From contig CAINCU010000017.1 in assembly GCA_903847155.1 (NCBI GenBank), positions 23,725-87,724 of the forward strand: DNA of 64,000 nucleotides, given 5' to 3'. Positions 36,293 through 47,300 of the stretch are shown here, piece after piece; the stretch's first letter is position 1, and each line of letters starts with the position of its first letter. Under the pieces are notes generated by a model. It worked only from the letters and a program-made list of their open reading frames with translations, searched no databases and was not told the origin of the DNA. Source of the DNA: an uncultured Gallionellaceae bacterium (lineage in GTDB: Bacteria; Pseudomonadota; Gammaproteobacteria; Burkholderiales; Gallionellaceae). The position numbers and the translations under genes are program-made.

Positions 36293-37090
36293 TTACAGAA
36301 GCATGTGTTTTTTGATGGTGGAATGGTTGCGCCCCTTGGCAATATCCAGCTTGGCAATCTGCTGCGAATACCAAGTTTCGGACTTGTTCTTGAGCTTGTG
36401 TTTTTTATACAAGTCGCGGTATGCCTTTTGCCATTCCGCATACATCGCTTGCGTATCCAGCTTGCTGGCTTCGCGCTTGGCATTGCTGGGCGTGTAGCGG
36501 TTGTCTGCCGTGGTTGCGGCATCCACCAGTTGCCGGATCATGGTGCCGTCCAGCGAATATGCGCCGCTGTGATACTCGACTGCCTCGGCCAACGGCAGCG
36601 GATTGCTCCCGGCGACCAAGGCCAGCGCACCATTGGCTTGCAGGCATAGCATCTGGCTGCGCTTGCCGCCGGTGGCAACACCGATTTCAAACAAACCGGC
36701 GCTGGATGATTGCTTATCGCTTCGGCGCAAGCCAAGGCTGGCCGCAACAAATCCGCACACGGCATCGACACCGCACTGCCACTGCGCCAAGCTCGTCAAG
36801 GGAACAGGGACGCGGCTGGTATCGCCCCGCTTGTCGCACGCTATGAAAGCGCGTGCAGGCCGTTTACCTTCGCCGGGCAAGACATGCACCGGCATCACAC
36901 AATCGCGCTCGCAGCCCGGACATATCGCGCTGCTTGCCGGGCGCGCTTTCGTAAGCAGCCGCTGAGTTTTCATTGCCGCCACTGCCGCGCTTGGCCACTG
37001 GCTCAACTCGTCGTCATTGACCAATACCGCAGCACCTTGGCTGGCACCTACGCGCCCCAATAGCTCAATCAGTGTGGCTTGTGGCGTCAT
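36293..37090 (-). CDS. Unknown island protein, second gene of a coupled pair
   Basis: The 265-residue protein overlaps the upstream gene by four bases (ATGA), so the two are made together. A CPGCERDC group near residue 57 with a later CDKRGD and CGVDAVC could bind zinc. The C-terminal 70 residues are basic and helical (YRDLYKKHKLKNKSE). I recognise no family. Its place between the replication cluster and the restriction system leaves open defence, regulation or maintenance. Confidence 0.7.
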   Translation of the reverse strand: MTPQATLIELLGRVGASQGAAVLVNDDELSQWPSAAVAAMKTQRLLTKARPASSAICPGCERDCVMPVHVLPGEGKRPARAFIACDKRGDTSRVPVPLTSLAQWQCGVDAVCGFVAASLGLRRSDKQSSSAGLFEIGVATGGKRSQMLCLQANGALALVAGSNPLPLAEAVEYHSGAYSLDGTMIRQLVDAATTADNRYTPSNAKREASKLDTQAMYAEWQKAYRDLYKKHKLKNKSETWYSQQIAKLDIAKGRNHSTIKKHMLL

Positions 37091-38292
37091 GCCTCAACGG
37101 CTTCCACTTCTTCCGATGGCAACCTGGGTTCGAGCTTGGAGGCCACCAGCATATCGCGCAGTTTCAAGTCCAGTTCGTCGTATTTGAGCGAACAGGTATT
37201 GGGATGCGTGATGTGAAACTTCACCAGTTTCGCAGGCTTGTCCGGATCCACCACCACCGAAGCCACAAGCTCCACCTGAGTGATGTTGTACAGATTCATC
37301 GGCAAGGTTTTGCCAATCTGTTCGAGCAAGGCATAGACGGCACCGGGGTTCGCAGTCGTGTCCGCTTCCAGCGTAATACGGTCGCCTCTCTTTACCCGTG
37401 ACGACAGCCGCAGTCTTTTCACAACCACATTTTCAATGCCGCTGCCGACGGCGGGGACGAATTCAAAACTCTTCTGGAGTAGCGGTGCCAGATCGTAAAT
37501 ACGCGCGTCTTTTGGGTCGGGCGGCAGTTCGTCGAGTTTGAGAATCGCCGTTGCAAACATCGACTGTAACGGCTCAATGGCCTTGTATGAACCGCGAAAA
37601 TGCAGATCGAGCGAGCCATCTTTTTTCGAGTAAACAAAAATGACTTCAAAGGCGGGATTGTGTGGTCGCGGTTTAAACTCACCATTTACCCATTCGCTGG
37701 CTTGTTGCGAATAGTCTTCGGGAAAGGCGAAGAAATAATCCAGTTCGCCACGGCGGTAGGGTTCCACGACGCAGTTGTTGCCCCGCCCTTCGGTGTGGTG
37801 GAAGTATGTTCGGATCAGGCCAGCAAGTTGCTGAATGCTGGCATCGTCCACTGCCGCTGGTTGGTGCGATAGGTTCTTGCGCTTGCGCCAGTAGGATAGT
37901 GAGTCCGCGTGGTAGAGGCGGGTTGCCCCTTTCCAGAAGTTTTTGTGATCCAGAAAGGTGGCCATCGCCCGCTCGTAGTGGCCAGGCAATGCAGATAACT
38001 TCTCTACCCAAGCGGTGTACTCATCCTCATCCATCTGATATTCAGCCTCGTCAATTATCGCCCGGAAGCCTTTCTCGCAGCTCATGTCGAAGATGTCCCG
38101 GAACTCAGCATCCATCGCATTGCGTTGTGCCTCCGTCAGAGTCAACCACGCAGCGAATAACTCATCGGGCTTGCCTTCCTTCATGGCAGAAAAATCCAGA
38201 TCACCAAAAAGCTCACGCCCCTGAAAATATCGGGCAAGCAACGCATTCGGCATCTGCCGGAAAAAATCCTTGTTTGTGTAGTGCCGTGCCAT
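37087..38292 (-). CDS. Unknown island protein, first gene of a coupled pair
   Basis: The ATG at 38292 has GAGGAG upstream and gives 401 residues opening MARHYTNKDFFRQMPNALL; ten extra residues in a longer frame are rejected. The protein is acidic in its first third and has a beta-rich middle (FEVIFVYSKKDGSLDLHFRGSY). There are no membrane helices and no known catalytic motif. It diverges from the helicase gene of the restriction system, sharing a 180-base control region with a 10-bp periodic repeat. Confidence 0.72.
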   Translation of the reverse strand: MARHYTNKDFFRQMPNALLARYFQGRELFGDLDFSAMKEGKPDELFAAWLTLTEAQRNAMDAEFRDIFDMSCEKGFRAIIDEAEYQMDEDEYTAWVEKLSALPGHYERAMATFLDHKNFWKGATRLYHADSLSYWRKRKNLSHQPAAVDDASIQQLAGLIRTYFHHTEGRGNNCVVEPYRRGELDYFFAFPEDYSQQASEWVNGEFKPRPHNPAFEVIFVYSKKDGSLDLHFRGSYKAIEPLQSMFATAILKLDELPPDPKDARIYDLAPLLQKSFEFVPAVGSGIENVVVKRLRLSSRVKRGDRITLEADTTANPGAVYALLEQIGKTLPMNLYNITQVELVASVVVDPDKPAKLVKFHITHPNTCSLKYDELDLKLRDMLVASKLEPRLPSEEVEAVEA

Positions 38293-38340
38293 GTGTTCAC
38301 TCCTCGGGTAAGGTAGAATCAAGCATTAGGATTATGCCGG

Positions 38341-38373
38341 ACATTACAGTACATTACCGCACATTCGCATTAC
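38341..38373. promoter_or_regulatory. ACATTAC repeats in the divergent control region
   Basis: ACATTAC starts at 38341 and 38351, a degenerate ACATTCG at 38361, and CATTAC at 38368. The exact 10-bp step puts the motifs on one face of the helix, as for cooperative binding of a regulator. It lies between the unknown pair and the restriction-type operon. Confidence 0.5.
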
Positions 38374-38472
38374 AATCGCCGCTTGAGGGGAATATTGGCT
38401 ACCGCCGTAACAGCCATGCTGCCTTTGGGTATCGAACCGGGATTGAATAGAGGCTGCTTGCTTTAGCTTAAT

Positions 38473-41400
38473 ATGGAAATAATCGACAACATAAATCACC
38501 TGCTCGGCGACAACCTGAAGCAGACCCTCAAGCCAGGATCAAAACTCAAAATTGCAGCCTCGTGTTTTTCGATTTATGCCTATGAGGCATTGAAGCAGGA
38601 ACTAGAACGCATCGAATCGCTGGAGTTCATATTTACATCCCCCACCTTCGTTCCCGGCGAGGCCACAGACAAGCTCAAGAGAGAGCACCGTCAATACCAT
38701 ATTCCCAAGACTGAACGCGAACGCAGCTTTTACGGTAGCGAGTTTGAAATTCAGCTCAAGAATAAACTCACCCAGCGGGCTATCGCCAAAGAGTGTGCTG
38801 ACTGGGTTCGCCGCAAGGCCAGCTTTCGCTCTAATCGTGGCACAGCACCCATGCAGCAATTTGCCGGTGTTCAAACAACGGAGGAAACGGCCATTTATAT
38901 GCCGCTCCACGGGTTCACCGCTGTCGATCTTGGCTATCAGCGTGGTGATGCAGTATCGAATATCGTCAACAAATTTGAAGAGCCAGCCCACACCGGGGTT
39001 TTTCTGAACCTTTTCGACCAAATATGGAACGATCAGGAAAAGCTGGAGGATGTCACAACCCGCATCTGCGACCATATTGCCTCGGTGTATCAGGAAAACT
39101 CCCCGGAGCGCATCTACTTCCTGATGCTCTACAACATATTCAGCGAGTTCCTTGAAGACCTCAATGAAGACGACTTGCCCAATGACCGAACCGGCTATCA
39201 GGACAGTCTGATTTGGCAGAAGCTGTTCAACTTCCAGAAGGATGCGGCTACCGGCATCATCAACAAGCTGGAAACATTCAACGGCTGTATTTTGGCGGAC
39301 AGTGTGGGCCTCGGGAAAACCTTTACCGCTTTGGCCGTGATTAAATATTACGAGCTGCGCAATCGTTCTGTTCTCGTTTTATGTCCGAAAAAGCTGGCTG
39401 ACAACTGGTTGAACTACAACCGCAACCTCACCACCAACATTTTTTCCAAAGACCGTTTTAATTACGACGTGCTTTGCCATACCGACTTGCAGCGAACCAG
39501 TGGCGAATCATTCGGCACGCCGCTCAATCGGATTAACTGGGGGAACTACGACCTGGTTGTCATCGACGAATCGCACAACTTTCGCAACAACGACGCCTTC
39601 AAAGACCGTGAAACCCGTTATCAGAAGCTGATGAATTCCGTCATCAAGCAAGGCGTTAAAACCAAAGTCCTGATGCTCTCGGCCACCCCGGTCAACAACC
39701 GCTTCAATGACCTGCGCAACCAGCTTGCGCTCGCCTATGAAGGCGACCCGGACAGCCTCAACAAGAAATTACGAACCCAAAAAGATATTGATGAGATATT
39801 CCGTCGGGCGCAGCGAGCCTTCAATAACTGGTCAACGCTTCCCCCGGAAGAGCGAACAGCTAATGCGATTCTAAGTGCGCTGGACTTTGACTTCTTCGAG
39901 TTACTCGATAGCGTCACCATTGCACGTTCCCGCAAACACATCGAGACTTTTTACGATACCAAAGACATCGGCAAGTTTCCGCAGCGTCTCAAGCCGCTGT
40001 CATTTCATTGCCAGCTCACCCACCGCACCGATGTGATCGGCTTCAATGAAATCTTCAATCAGCTTTCCCTGTTGAAGTTGTCAGTGTATGCGCCGGTCAG
40101 CTACATATTGGCGAGTCGTCTCGCCAAATACGAAGACCTATATGACACCCAGGTTGAGGGGGGCAGAGGCAAACTAAAACAAGCCGACCGTGAGCGCAGC
40201 CTTCAGGCGTTGATGACCATCAATCTGCTCAAACGTCTTGAAAGCTCAGTCCAGTCTTTCCGGCTAACCCTGCAAAAGCTGAAAGACAATCATTCGAACA
40301 CGCTTGAGAAAATCACGGTATTTGAGCAGACGGGCAGAGATGCCCCCGTCAACGATGTCTCAGTATCTTTTGAAAATGCCGAACCGGATGATGACGAGCT
40401 GCCTGACATCGACGATGCCAAAATCGGCGGCAAGGTGCAGATAAGCTTGTCCGATATGGACTTGCCATCGTGGAAGCACGATTTATCAGCCGACCTCATG
40501 GTGATCGACGCGCTGCTCACCGAGATGCTCAAAATCACACCGGCTGACGATACCAAGCTTCAGCACCTCAAAACCCAGATTAATAGCAAGTTGGCATCCC
40601 CAATCAACCCAGGCAACAAGAAGGTGTTGATTTTCACCGCCTTTGCCGACACAGCCAGTTATCTCTATGAGCACCTTGCCGATAGCCTGTGGCAATCGCA
40701 CCAAATCCACACCGGCAAAGTCACCGGCAGCGATGGCCCAACATCCACGCTCAAGTCCAATACGCGGCAGGGCTATGATTTCCAGTCACTGCTGACCCTG
40801 TTTTCGCCACGCTCAAAAGAAAAAGCGCACACCCTCCCCAATGAACCGCGAGAAATCGACATTCTCATCGGCACCGACTGTATTTCAGAAGGCCAAAACC
40901 TTCAGGATTGCGACTACCTGATTAACTATGACATTCACTGGAACCCGGTGCGCATCATTCAGCGCTTCGGTCGGATAGACCGCATAGGCTCGCAAAACGC
41001 CTGCATACAATTGGTGAACTACTGGCCGGACATTACCCTTGACGAATACATCAACCTCAAGGAGCGTGTTGAAAACCGCATGGTTATCGCCGACGTGACC
41101 GCGACCGCCGACGACAACGTGCTCAACACCCAGTCCAACGACATTTCCTACCGCAAGGAACAACTGCGCCGCCTTCAGGAAGAAGTGATCGAGATGGAAG
41201 ACCTGAAAACCGGCGTCTCGATCACTGACCTCGGCCTCAATGACTTCCGCATGGATTTGTTGAATTACATAAAAGCCAATGGCGACCTGGCCAATGTGCC
41301 CACGGGCATGAATGCCGTGGTGCCAGCCGATCCGGTGCGGGGCTTGCCGCCGGGTGTGATGTTCACCCTGCGCAACCGCAACAATGGCGTCAACATCAAC

Positions 41401-41757
41401 CAGCACAACCGCCTGCACCCTTACTACCTGATCTACATCGGCGAAAATGGTGAGGTCGTCGCTGACCACACCGAAGTCAAACGCCTGCTCGATCTGGTGC
41501 GTAGCGCTTGCAAAGGCCAAGGCCAGCCGCTGCCGGACGTGTGCCACCAGTTCAGCCAAGCCACCGATGACGGGCGCAAGATGATCGTTTATTCCAACCT
41601 GCTCGATCAGGCTATCCGTTCCATGGTGGATATGAAGGAAGATAAAGACATTGACAGCCTGTTTAGCGGTGGCCGCACCACGGCACTGGTCAATACCATC
41701 GCGGGACTTGATGATTTTGAGCTGATCGCCTTTCTGGTTATTCAGGCCACGGAATGA
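38473..41757 (+). CDS. PLD-like/SNF2 helicase of a restriction-type system
   Basis: The 1094-residue protein has an N-terminal region like a phospholipase D-type domain (KIAASCFSIYAYEAL) and a SNF2-type helicase core. The core shows ADSVGLGKTFTALAV near residue 275, DESH in LVVIDESHNFRNN near 363, SATPVNNR, and the C-terminal helicase lobe with DCISEGQNLQDCDYLINYD and QRFGRIDRIGS. It should translocate on DNA using ATP. Its end overlaps the DUF4391 gene by four bases. It is not the usual Res subunit, which is encoded separately three genes on. Confidence 0.85.
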   Translation: MEIIDNINHLLGDNLKQTLKPGSKLKIAASCFSIYAYEALKQELERIESLEFIFTSPTFVPGEATDKLKREHRQYHIPKTERERSFYGSEFEIQLKNKLTQRAIAKECADWVRRKASFRSNRGTAPMQQFAGVQTTEETAIYMPLHGFTAVDLGYQRGDAVSNIVNKFEEPAHTGVFLNLFDQIWNDQEKLEDVTTRICDHIASVYQENSPERIYFLMLYNIFSEFLEDLNEDDLPNDRTGYQDSLIWQKLFNFQKDAATGIINKLETFNGCILADSVGLGKTFTALAVIKYYELRNRSVLVLCPKKLADNWLNYNRNLTTNIFSKDRFNYDVLCHTDLQRTSGESFGTPLNRINWGNYDLVVIDESHNFRNNDAFKDRETRYQKLMNSVIKQGVKTKVLMLSATPVNNRFNDLRNQLALAYEGDPDSLNKKLRTQKDIDEIFRRAQRAFNNWSTLPPEERTANAILSALDFDFFELLDSVTIARSRKHIETFYDTKDIGKFPQRLKPLSFHCQLTHRTDVIGFNEIFNQLSLLKLSVYAPVSYILASRLAKYEDLYDTQVEGGRGKLKQADRERSLQALMTINLLKRLESSVQSFRLTLQKLKDNHSNTLEKITVFEQTGRDAPVNDVSVSFENAEPDDDELPDIDDAKIGGKVQISLSDMDLPSWKHDLSADLMVIDALLTEMLKITPADDTKLQHLKTQINSKLASPINPGNKKVLIFTAFADTASYLYEHLADSLWQSHQIHTGKVTGSDGPTSTLKSNTRQGYDFQSLLTLFSPRSKEKAHTLPNEPREIDILIGTDCISEGQNLQDCDYLINYDIHWNPVRIIQRFGRIDRIGSQNACIQLVNYWPDITLDEYINLKERVENRMVIADVTATADDNVLNTQSNDISYRKEQLRRLQEEVIEMEDLKTGVSITDLGLNDFRMDLLNYIKANGDLANVPTGMNAVVPADPVRGLPPGVMFTLRNRNNGVNINQHNRLHPYYLIYIGENGEVVADHTEVKRLLDLVRSACKGQGQPLPDVCHQFSQATDDGRKMIVYSNLLDQAIRSMVDMKEDKDIDSLFSGGRTTALVNTIAGLDDFELIAFLVIQATE

Positions 41758-42410
41758 TATTTGCCTATCCCAAGCAGGCCGAGTTCAACCGTGTGCTGCC
41801 CAAGAGCAAGATATACGAGCATGGCAAACCCACCCGTGCCGTGCGCGATGGCTTCGTCGCGCAGATCAATCAAATCGTCTGGCAATACAAACTAGCGCCG
41901 GAAACCATCAATCTGCCGTCGCGCCCTGGCGTACCGGAAATCGAAATCTTCTCGATTGAGCTGAAAACCCCCGAAGTCAGCGAAGATGTGCTGCGCTGTA
42001 TTGATAAGGCAATCCCGCTGCCAATCTTCTACAATCTCGTTTTCGATGGCCGTGTCAAAACCGTGGCTGCCTACAAGCGCCCCAGCGATGCCGATGCCAG
42101 CCGCTGGGTGGTGGATGCCTATTTTTCCAGCCCGTGGCAGCCAGCGGATGGCAAACGCACGGCACTCCCTGTTGCGCTGGACATGGCAGGGCTGTATGAG
42201 CAGATGCTGCGCCGCCTGATGCCGTTCCCGGCCCGGCCAGGCGAAACGCTGAAAGACCATGTGGAGCGGCTCTCGCAACTCCGCAGCAAACAGGCTGAAT
42301 ATGCCAAGCTGGAAGTTCGCTTGCATAAAGAAAAGCAGTTCAACCGGAAAGTGGAATTGAATAGCCAACTGCGAACCATTAAAACCGGCATTGATACATT
42401 AGCGCGTTAG
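41754..42410 (+). CDS. DUF4391 family protein
   Basis: The 218-residue protein fits DUF4391, a family seen between helicase and methyltransferase genes in type III-like restriction loci. Visible features are FAYPKQAEFNRVLPKSKIYE at the start and a C-terminal coiled coil (LRSKQAEYAKLEVRLHKEKQF). No nuclease motif is clear. Overlap with the helicase and 24-base gap to the methyltransferase put it in the same operon. Its role is not known; it may be a targeting or assembly subunit. Confidence 0.82.
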   Translation: MIFAYPKQAEFNRVLPKSKIYEHGKPTRAVRDGFVAQINQIVWQYKLAPETINLPSRPGVPEIEIFSIELKTPEVSEDVLRCIDKAIPLPIFYNLVFDGRVKTVAAYKRPSDADASRWVVDAYFSSPWQPADGKRTALPVALDMAGLYEQMLRRLMPFPARPGETLKDHVERLSQLRSKQAEYAKLEVRLHKEKQFNRKVELNSQLRTIKTGIDTLAR

Positions 42411-42434
42411 ACGCATAGATTACGAAAGAAAACC

Positions 42435-44372
42435 ATGGAAAAGCTCAAGCTGCACAGCCCCGACCTTACGCAGGAAAACATCGCCAAGCTAGCCGAGCTG
42501 TTTCCCAACTGCGTGACCGAATCCAAAGCGGAAGACGGCAAGCTGAAACGCGCCATCGACTTCGACCAACTGCGCCAAGAACTATCCACTGCTATCGTCG
42601 AAGGCCCGCAGGAACGTTACCAGCTCAATTGGCCGGGCAAGCGCGAGGCTTTGCTGACTGCCAACGCCCCCATCGCCAAGACCCTGCGCCCTTGCCGCGA
42701 GGAGAGCGTGGATTTTGATACCACGCAGAACCTGTATATCGAGGGCGACAACCTGGACGCACTCAAGCTGTTGCAAGAGACTTACCTGAATAAGGTGAAG
42801 CTGGTTTACATCGACCCGCCGTATAACACGGGCAAGGAATTCATCTACGACGACGACTTTAATGAAAACTCCGAAAGCTATTTTCAGCGCTCAAACCAGA
42901 ATGACGAATCAGGCAACCGCATGGTCGCCAATACAGAATCTAATGGGAGATTTCATTCAGACTGGCTGAGTATGATCTATTCGCGCTTGAAACTGGCGCG
43001 TAATCTATTGCGAGATGATGGGGTGATCTTCATTTCGATTGATGATAATGAACAAGCTAATTTAAAACGACTGTGTGATGAGATTTTTGGGGAAGATAAC
43101 TTTATTTCTGTAACTATAGTGCAAAGTAACCCACGCGGAAGGCAGTCGGATACTCACGTTGCTTCAGTTCATGACTACATTTTGATTTATGCGAAAAACA
43201 GTTCGTATGCAAATATTGCAGGTGCACCGTTAACCTCGGAGCAAAAAGCCGAGTTCGACATGACGGACGAAGAGGGTAATGCATATAGGCTGCTTGGGTT
43301 GCGCCAAAGAGGAGCCGCATCGCGTAGGGAAGATAGGCCAGATATGTACTTCCCTATTTATGTTGATCCATTAAATCAGAAAATTTCAATTGATAAAATT
43401 GAAAGTTGGGCCGAGGTCTATCCAAGAAAGTCAGATGGCTCTGATGGTCGATGGATGTGGGGGAAAGAAAAATGTAAACGTGATATCAATTTGCTTGTAT
43501 CTCGGTTAATTGAGCGCCGCAATGAATTCGACATCTTCGTTATAGACAGCATTGATAGGGATGGCGGGGAAAGGACGCGAAAATATAAAAGTATTTGGGA
43601 CAGTAAGCTCTATAACAATCAGGCGGGAACACAGGAAGTTAAGTTTTTACTAAAAAGTGATGCTATGTCATTTCCTAAGCCAGTAAATTTGTTGACAGAT
43701 GTATGCAGAATGGGGCTTGGTAAAAATGACATCGCCCTCGATTTCTTTTCTGGCTCGGCGACTACAGCCCACGCAGTCATAGCGCTGAATGCCGAGGACG
43801 GAGGTAAGCGCCGCAACATCATGGTTCAGATTCCCGAAGTCTGCGACGAAAAAAGTGAAGCCTACAAAGCTGGCTACAAAACCATCGCCGAAATTGGCAA
43901 AGAACGTATTCGCCGTGCTGGAAAGAAAATCAGAGCCGAAAATGCTCTTACCGCGCCTGACTTGGACATCGGCTTCCGCGTGCTAAAAATCGACAGCTCC
44001 AACATGAAGGACGTTTACTACTCACCTGATGCGGTGCAGCAAAGCGACCTTTTGGGGTTAGTAAATAACATCCGCGAAGATCGCACCCCGGAGGATTTGT
44101 TGTTCCAAGTACTGCTTGATTGGGGCGTGGATTTGGCGTTGGCGATTACCCAGGAGACTATCGCCGGCAAGCAAGTATTTTTCGTGGACGGCAACGCGCT
44201 GGCCGCCTGCTTCGAGACGGGTATCAACGAGGCGTTCGTGAAAGCACTCGCTGCCCGACACCCGCTGCGTGCGGTATTCCGCGATGCCGGTTTCGGTAGC
44301 GACAGCGTGAAGATCAACATTGAGCAAATTTTCAAGCTTATTTCGCCCACCACTGAAGTGAAATCCATTTAA
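42435..44372 (+). CDS. Type III DNA methyltransferase (Mod), adenine-specific
   Basis: The 645-residue protein has the beta-class motif order of type III Mod subunits: catalytic DPPYNTG in VYIDPPYNTGKEF near residue 124, a target-recognition region of about 230 residues, then the SAM-binding DFFSGSATTAHAV near 436. It would methylate adenine in one strand of an asymmetric site and guide Res. The recognition region (43.1-43.7 kb) is noticeably more AT-rich than the flanks, as expected for a module exchanged by recombination. Confidence 0.93.
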   Translation: MEKLKLHSPDLTQENIAKLAELFPNCVTESKAEDGKLKRAIDFDQLRQELSTAIVEGPQERYQLNWPGKREALLTANAPIAKTLRPCREESVDFDTTQNLYIEGDNLDALKLLQETYLNKVKLVYIDPPYNTGKEFIYDDDFNENSESYFQRSNQNDESGNRMVANTESNGRFHSDWLSMIYSRLKLARNLLRDDGVIFISIDDNEQANLKRLCDEIFGEDNFISVTIVQSNPRGRQSDTHVASVHDYILIYAKNSSYANIAGAPLTSEQKAEFDMTDEEGNAYRLLGLRQRGAASRREDRPDMYFPIYVDPLNQKISIDKIESWAEVYPRKSDGSDGRWMWGKEKCKRDINLLVSRLIERRNEFDIFVIDSIDRDGGERTRKYKSIWDSKLYNNQAGTQEVKFLLKSDAMSFPKPVNLLTDVCRMGLGKNDIALDFFSGSATTAHAVIALNAEDGGKRRNIMVQIPEVCDEKSEAYKAGYKTIAEIGKERIRRAGKKIRAENALTAPDLDIGFRVLKIDSSNMKDVYYSPDAVQQSDLLGLVNNIREDRTPEDLLFQVLLDWGVDLALAITQETIAGKQVFFVDGNALAACFETGINEAFVKALAARHPLRAVFRDAGFGSDSVKINIEQIFKLISPTTEVKSI

Positions 44373-44384
44373 GTGACGGCGACG

Positions 44385-47300
44385 ATGAAGCTCAAGTTCA
44401 AGAAGCAGCAATACCAGACCAATGCCGTGGATTCCGTGGCGGATTGCTTTGCTGGGCAGCCTAACGCTTCCGGCATTAAGTATCGAATCGATCCGGGAAA
44501 AGTGGCCGTAGGTGTGCCGCAGCAGCAAACCATTCACGGAGAGGATGGCTTCAAGAATGAGGACATCGCGCTAACGCAAACTGCGTTGTTGGACAACATC
44601 CACAAGGTTCAGCAACTCCAGAACTTGCCGCTCTCAGATGCACTGGTCAGCAACAAGGTTTGCCCGATCAATCTGGATGTCGAGATGGAAACCGGCACCG
44701 GCAAGACGTATTGCTACATCAAGACCATGTTCGAGCTTAACCAGCGTTATGGCTGGAGCAAGTTCATCGTAGTGGTACCCAGCATTGCCATCCGCGAAGG
44801 CGTGTTCAAATCCCTGGAAATAACCGCCGAACATTTTCTGGAAGAGTACAAGAGGCGTGCCCGTTTTTTCATCTATAACTCGAAGCAGTTGCACAACCTG
44901 GAGAGTTTTTCTTCCGATGCGGGCATCAATGTCATGGTGATCAACGTTCAGGCTTTTGCTGCGCGGGGTGCTGACAACCGCCGCATTTATGAAGAGCTGG
45001 ACGATTTTCAGTCGAGACGCCCCATTGATGTCATCAAGAAAAACCGGCCGATTCTGATCCTGGACGAACCCCAGAAAATGGAGGGGGCGCAAACCTTAAA
45101 GTCATTGGAAGAGTTCAATGCCTTGATGGTTCTGCGCTATTCCGCTACACACAAAACCACGCACAACAAGATTCACCGGCTGGATGCACTGGATGCCTAT
45201 AACCAGAAGCTGGTGAAGAAGATCGCGGTGCGCGGTATTTCCGTTAAGGGATTGAGCGGCACCAATGCGTATCTGTATCTGGAGTCCATTGAGATTTCCA
45301 CCAGCAAGCCTCCCGTTGCCCGCATCGAGCTGGAAATTAAGCAAAACAATGGCATCAAGCGCGTGCTGCGCAAGCTGGGGAAAAACGATAACCTTTTTGA
45401 TATTTCGGAAGGGCTGTCCCAGTACAAGGGTTTTGTCATTTCCGACATCAATGCGCACACGGATACCGTTTCTTTCACCAACGGAGTGGAGCTACAGGCT
45501 GGGGAAGCTACGGGCGATGTGAATGATGCGGCATTGCGTCGCATCCAGATTCGTGAGGCCGTGAAAGCTCACTTTGAAAAGGAACAGACGCTCTTTCACC
45601 AAGGCATCAAGGTGTTGTCGCTGTTCTTCATTGATGAAGTCGCCAAGTACCGGCGCTACGATGAAAACGGTGAAAATCCGGGAGAGTATGCACAGATATT
45701 TGAAGAGGAATATAACCAGCACCTCAATGAAGTGCTGACACTGGAAGACACGCCCTATAACAGCTATCTGAAAGGGATTCAGGTATCAAGGACGCATGAA
45801 GGCTATTTCTCCATCGACAAGAAGAGCAAGCGCTTGGTCAACCCGTCAACGGGAGCAAGATCGTCGGAAACGGATGACGTTGACGCTTACGACCTGATAC
45901 TTCGAAAGAAGGAGCAACTTCTCAAGTTTGAAGAGCCTGTGCGCTTCATCTTCTCGCACTCCGCCTTGCGCGAAGGCTGGGATAACCCCAACGTGTTTGT
46001 CATCTGCACGCTCAAACACAGCGACAACACAATTTCCCGTCGGCAGGAGGTCGGTCGTGGTTTGCGCATATCGGTCAACCAAACAGGCGACCGCATGGAT
46101 AACCCGGCAACCGTTCACCAGATCAATGTGCTGACCGTGGTTGCCAATGAGAGCTACAAGGATTTCGTTACCGCGTTACAGCGCGATATTAGCGAATCGC
46201 TGTCTGCACGCCCACGCATTGCCGATGCAGAATACTTCACCGGCAAAGTATTCAAGACGGCCACTGGTGATGTGGTCGTGACACCGCAAATAGCAAAGCA
46301 GATTTACAAGTATTTGCTAAAGAATGACTACACCGACGATAGCGACAAAATCACTCAGGCATATCACGATGCAAAAACAGAAGGCAAGCTCGCCGACCTG
46401 CCTGCTGAGCTATTGCCATACACCGAGCAGGTTTTTCAACTGATCGACAGTGTCTTTAGTGATGCGCAGATACCAGGCATAGACGATGATCGCAAAGGTA
46501 AAACGAATCCATTGAGTGCCAACTTTGAGAAGAAAGAATTCAAGGCGCTTTGGAATCGCATCAATCACAAGGCTGCATACACCGTACATTTTGAAACACC
46601 TGAATTGATAAAGAAATGCGTAGCCGCGTTGGAAAAGGAACTCAAGGTCAGCCCGCTTCAGTACACCATTGTCAAAGGCGAACAGCTCGGCACGGCAACC
46701 TATGATGAAGTGAAGCAGGGGGAGTCATTCGAGATCAGGGAGACAAAGACGGAATCCCACAAGAACTCCATTCATTCCGCAGTCAAATACGACTTGATTG
46801 GCAAGCTGGCAGAGGAATCCCAACTCACCCGAAGCACCATCGCCAGCATTCTTCAAGGTATCAACGTGGCGATTTTTAGCCAATACAAAACCAATCCCGA
46901 GGACTTCATCGCCAAGGCAGCACAGTTAATCAATGAACAGAAGGCGACTGTCATCATAGAGAAGCTAAGCTACGATTCAGTCGGCGAGACCTACGGCATA
47001 GACATCTTCACCCAGGAAAAACCAAAGGAAGATTTCAGCAAGGCCATCAAGGTTGACCACCATATCTATGATTATGTGTTCACCGATTCAAAGAACGAAC
47101 GCACCTTTGTCAGTGAACTCGATACCAGCGCAGAAGTTATTGTCTATGCCAAGCTGCCCAAGGGGTTCTTTATCCCGACGCCCGTCGGCAATTACAACCC
47201 TGACTGGGCCATCGCCTTCCATGAGGGCACGGTGAAGCACATCTACTTCATCGCCGAAACCAAAGGCTCCATGTCGTCGATGGAGCTGCGAAAAATCGAA

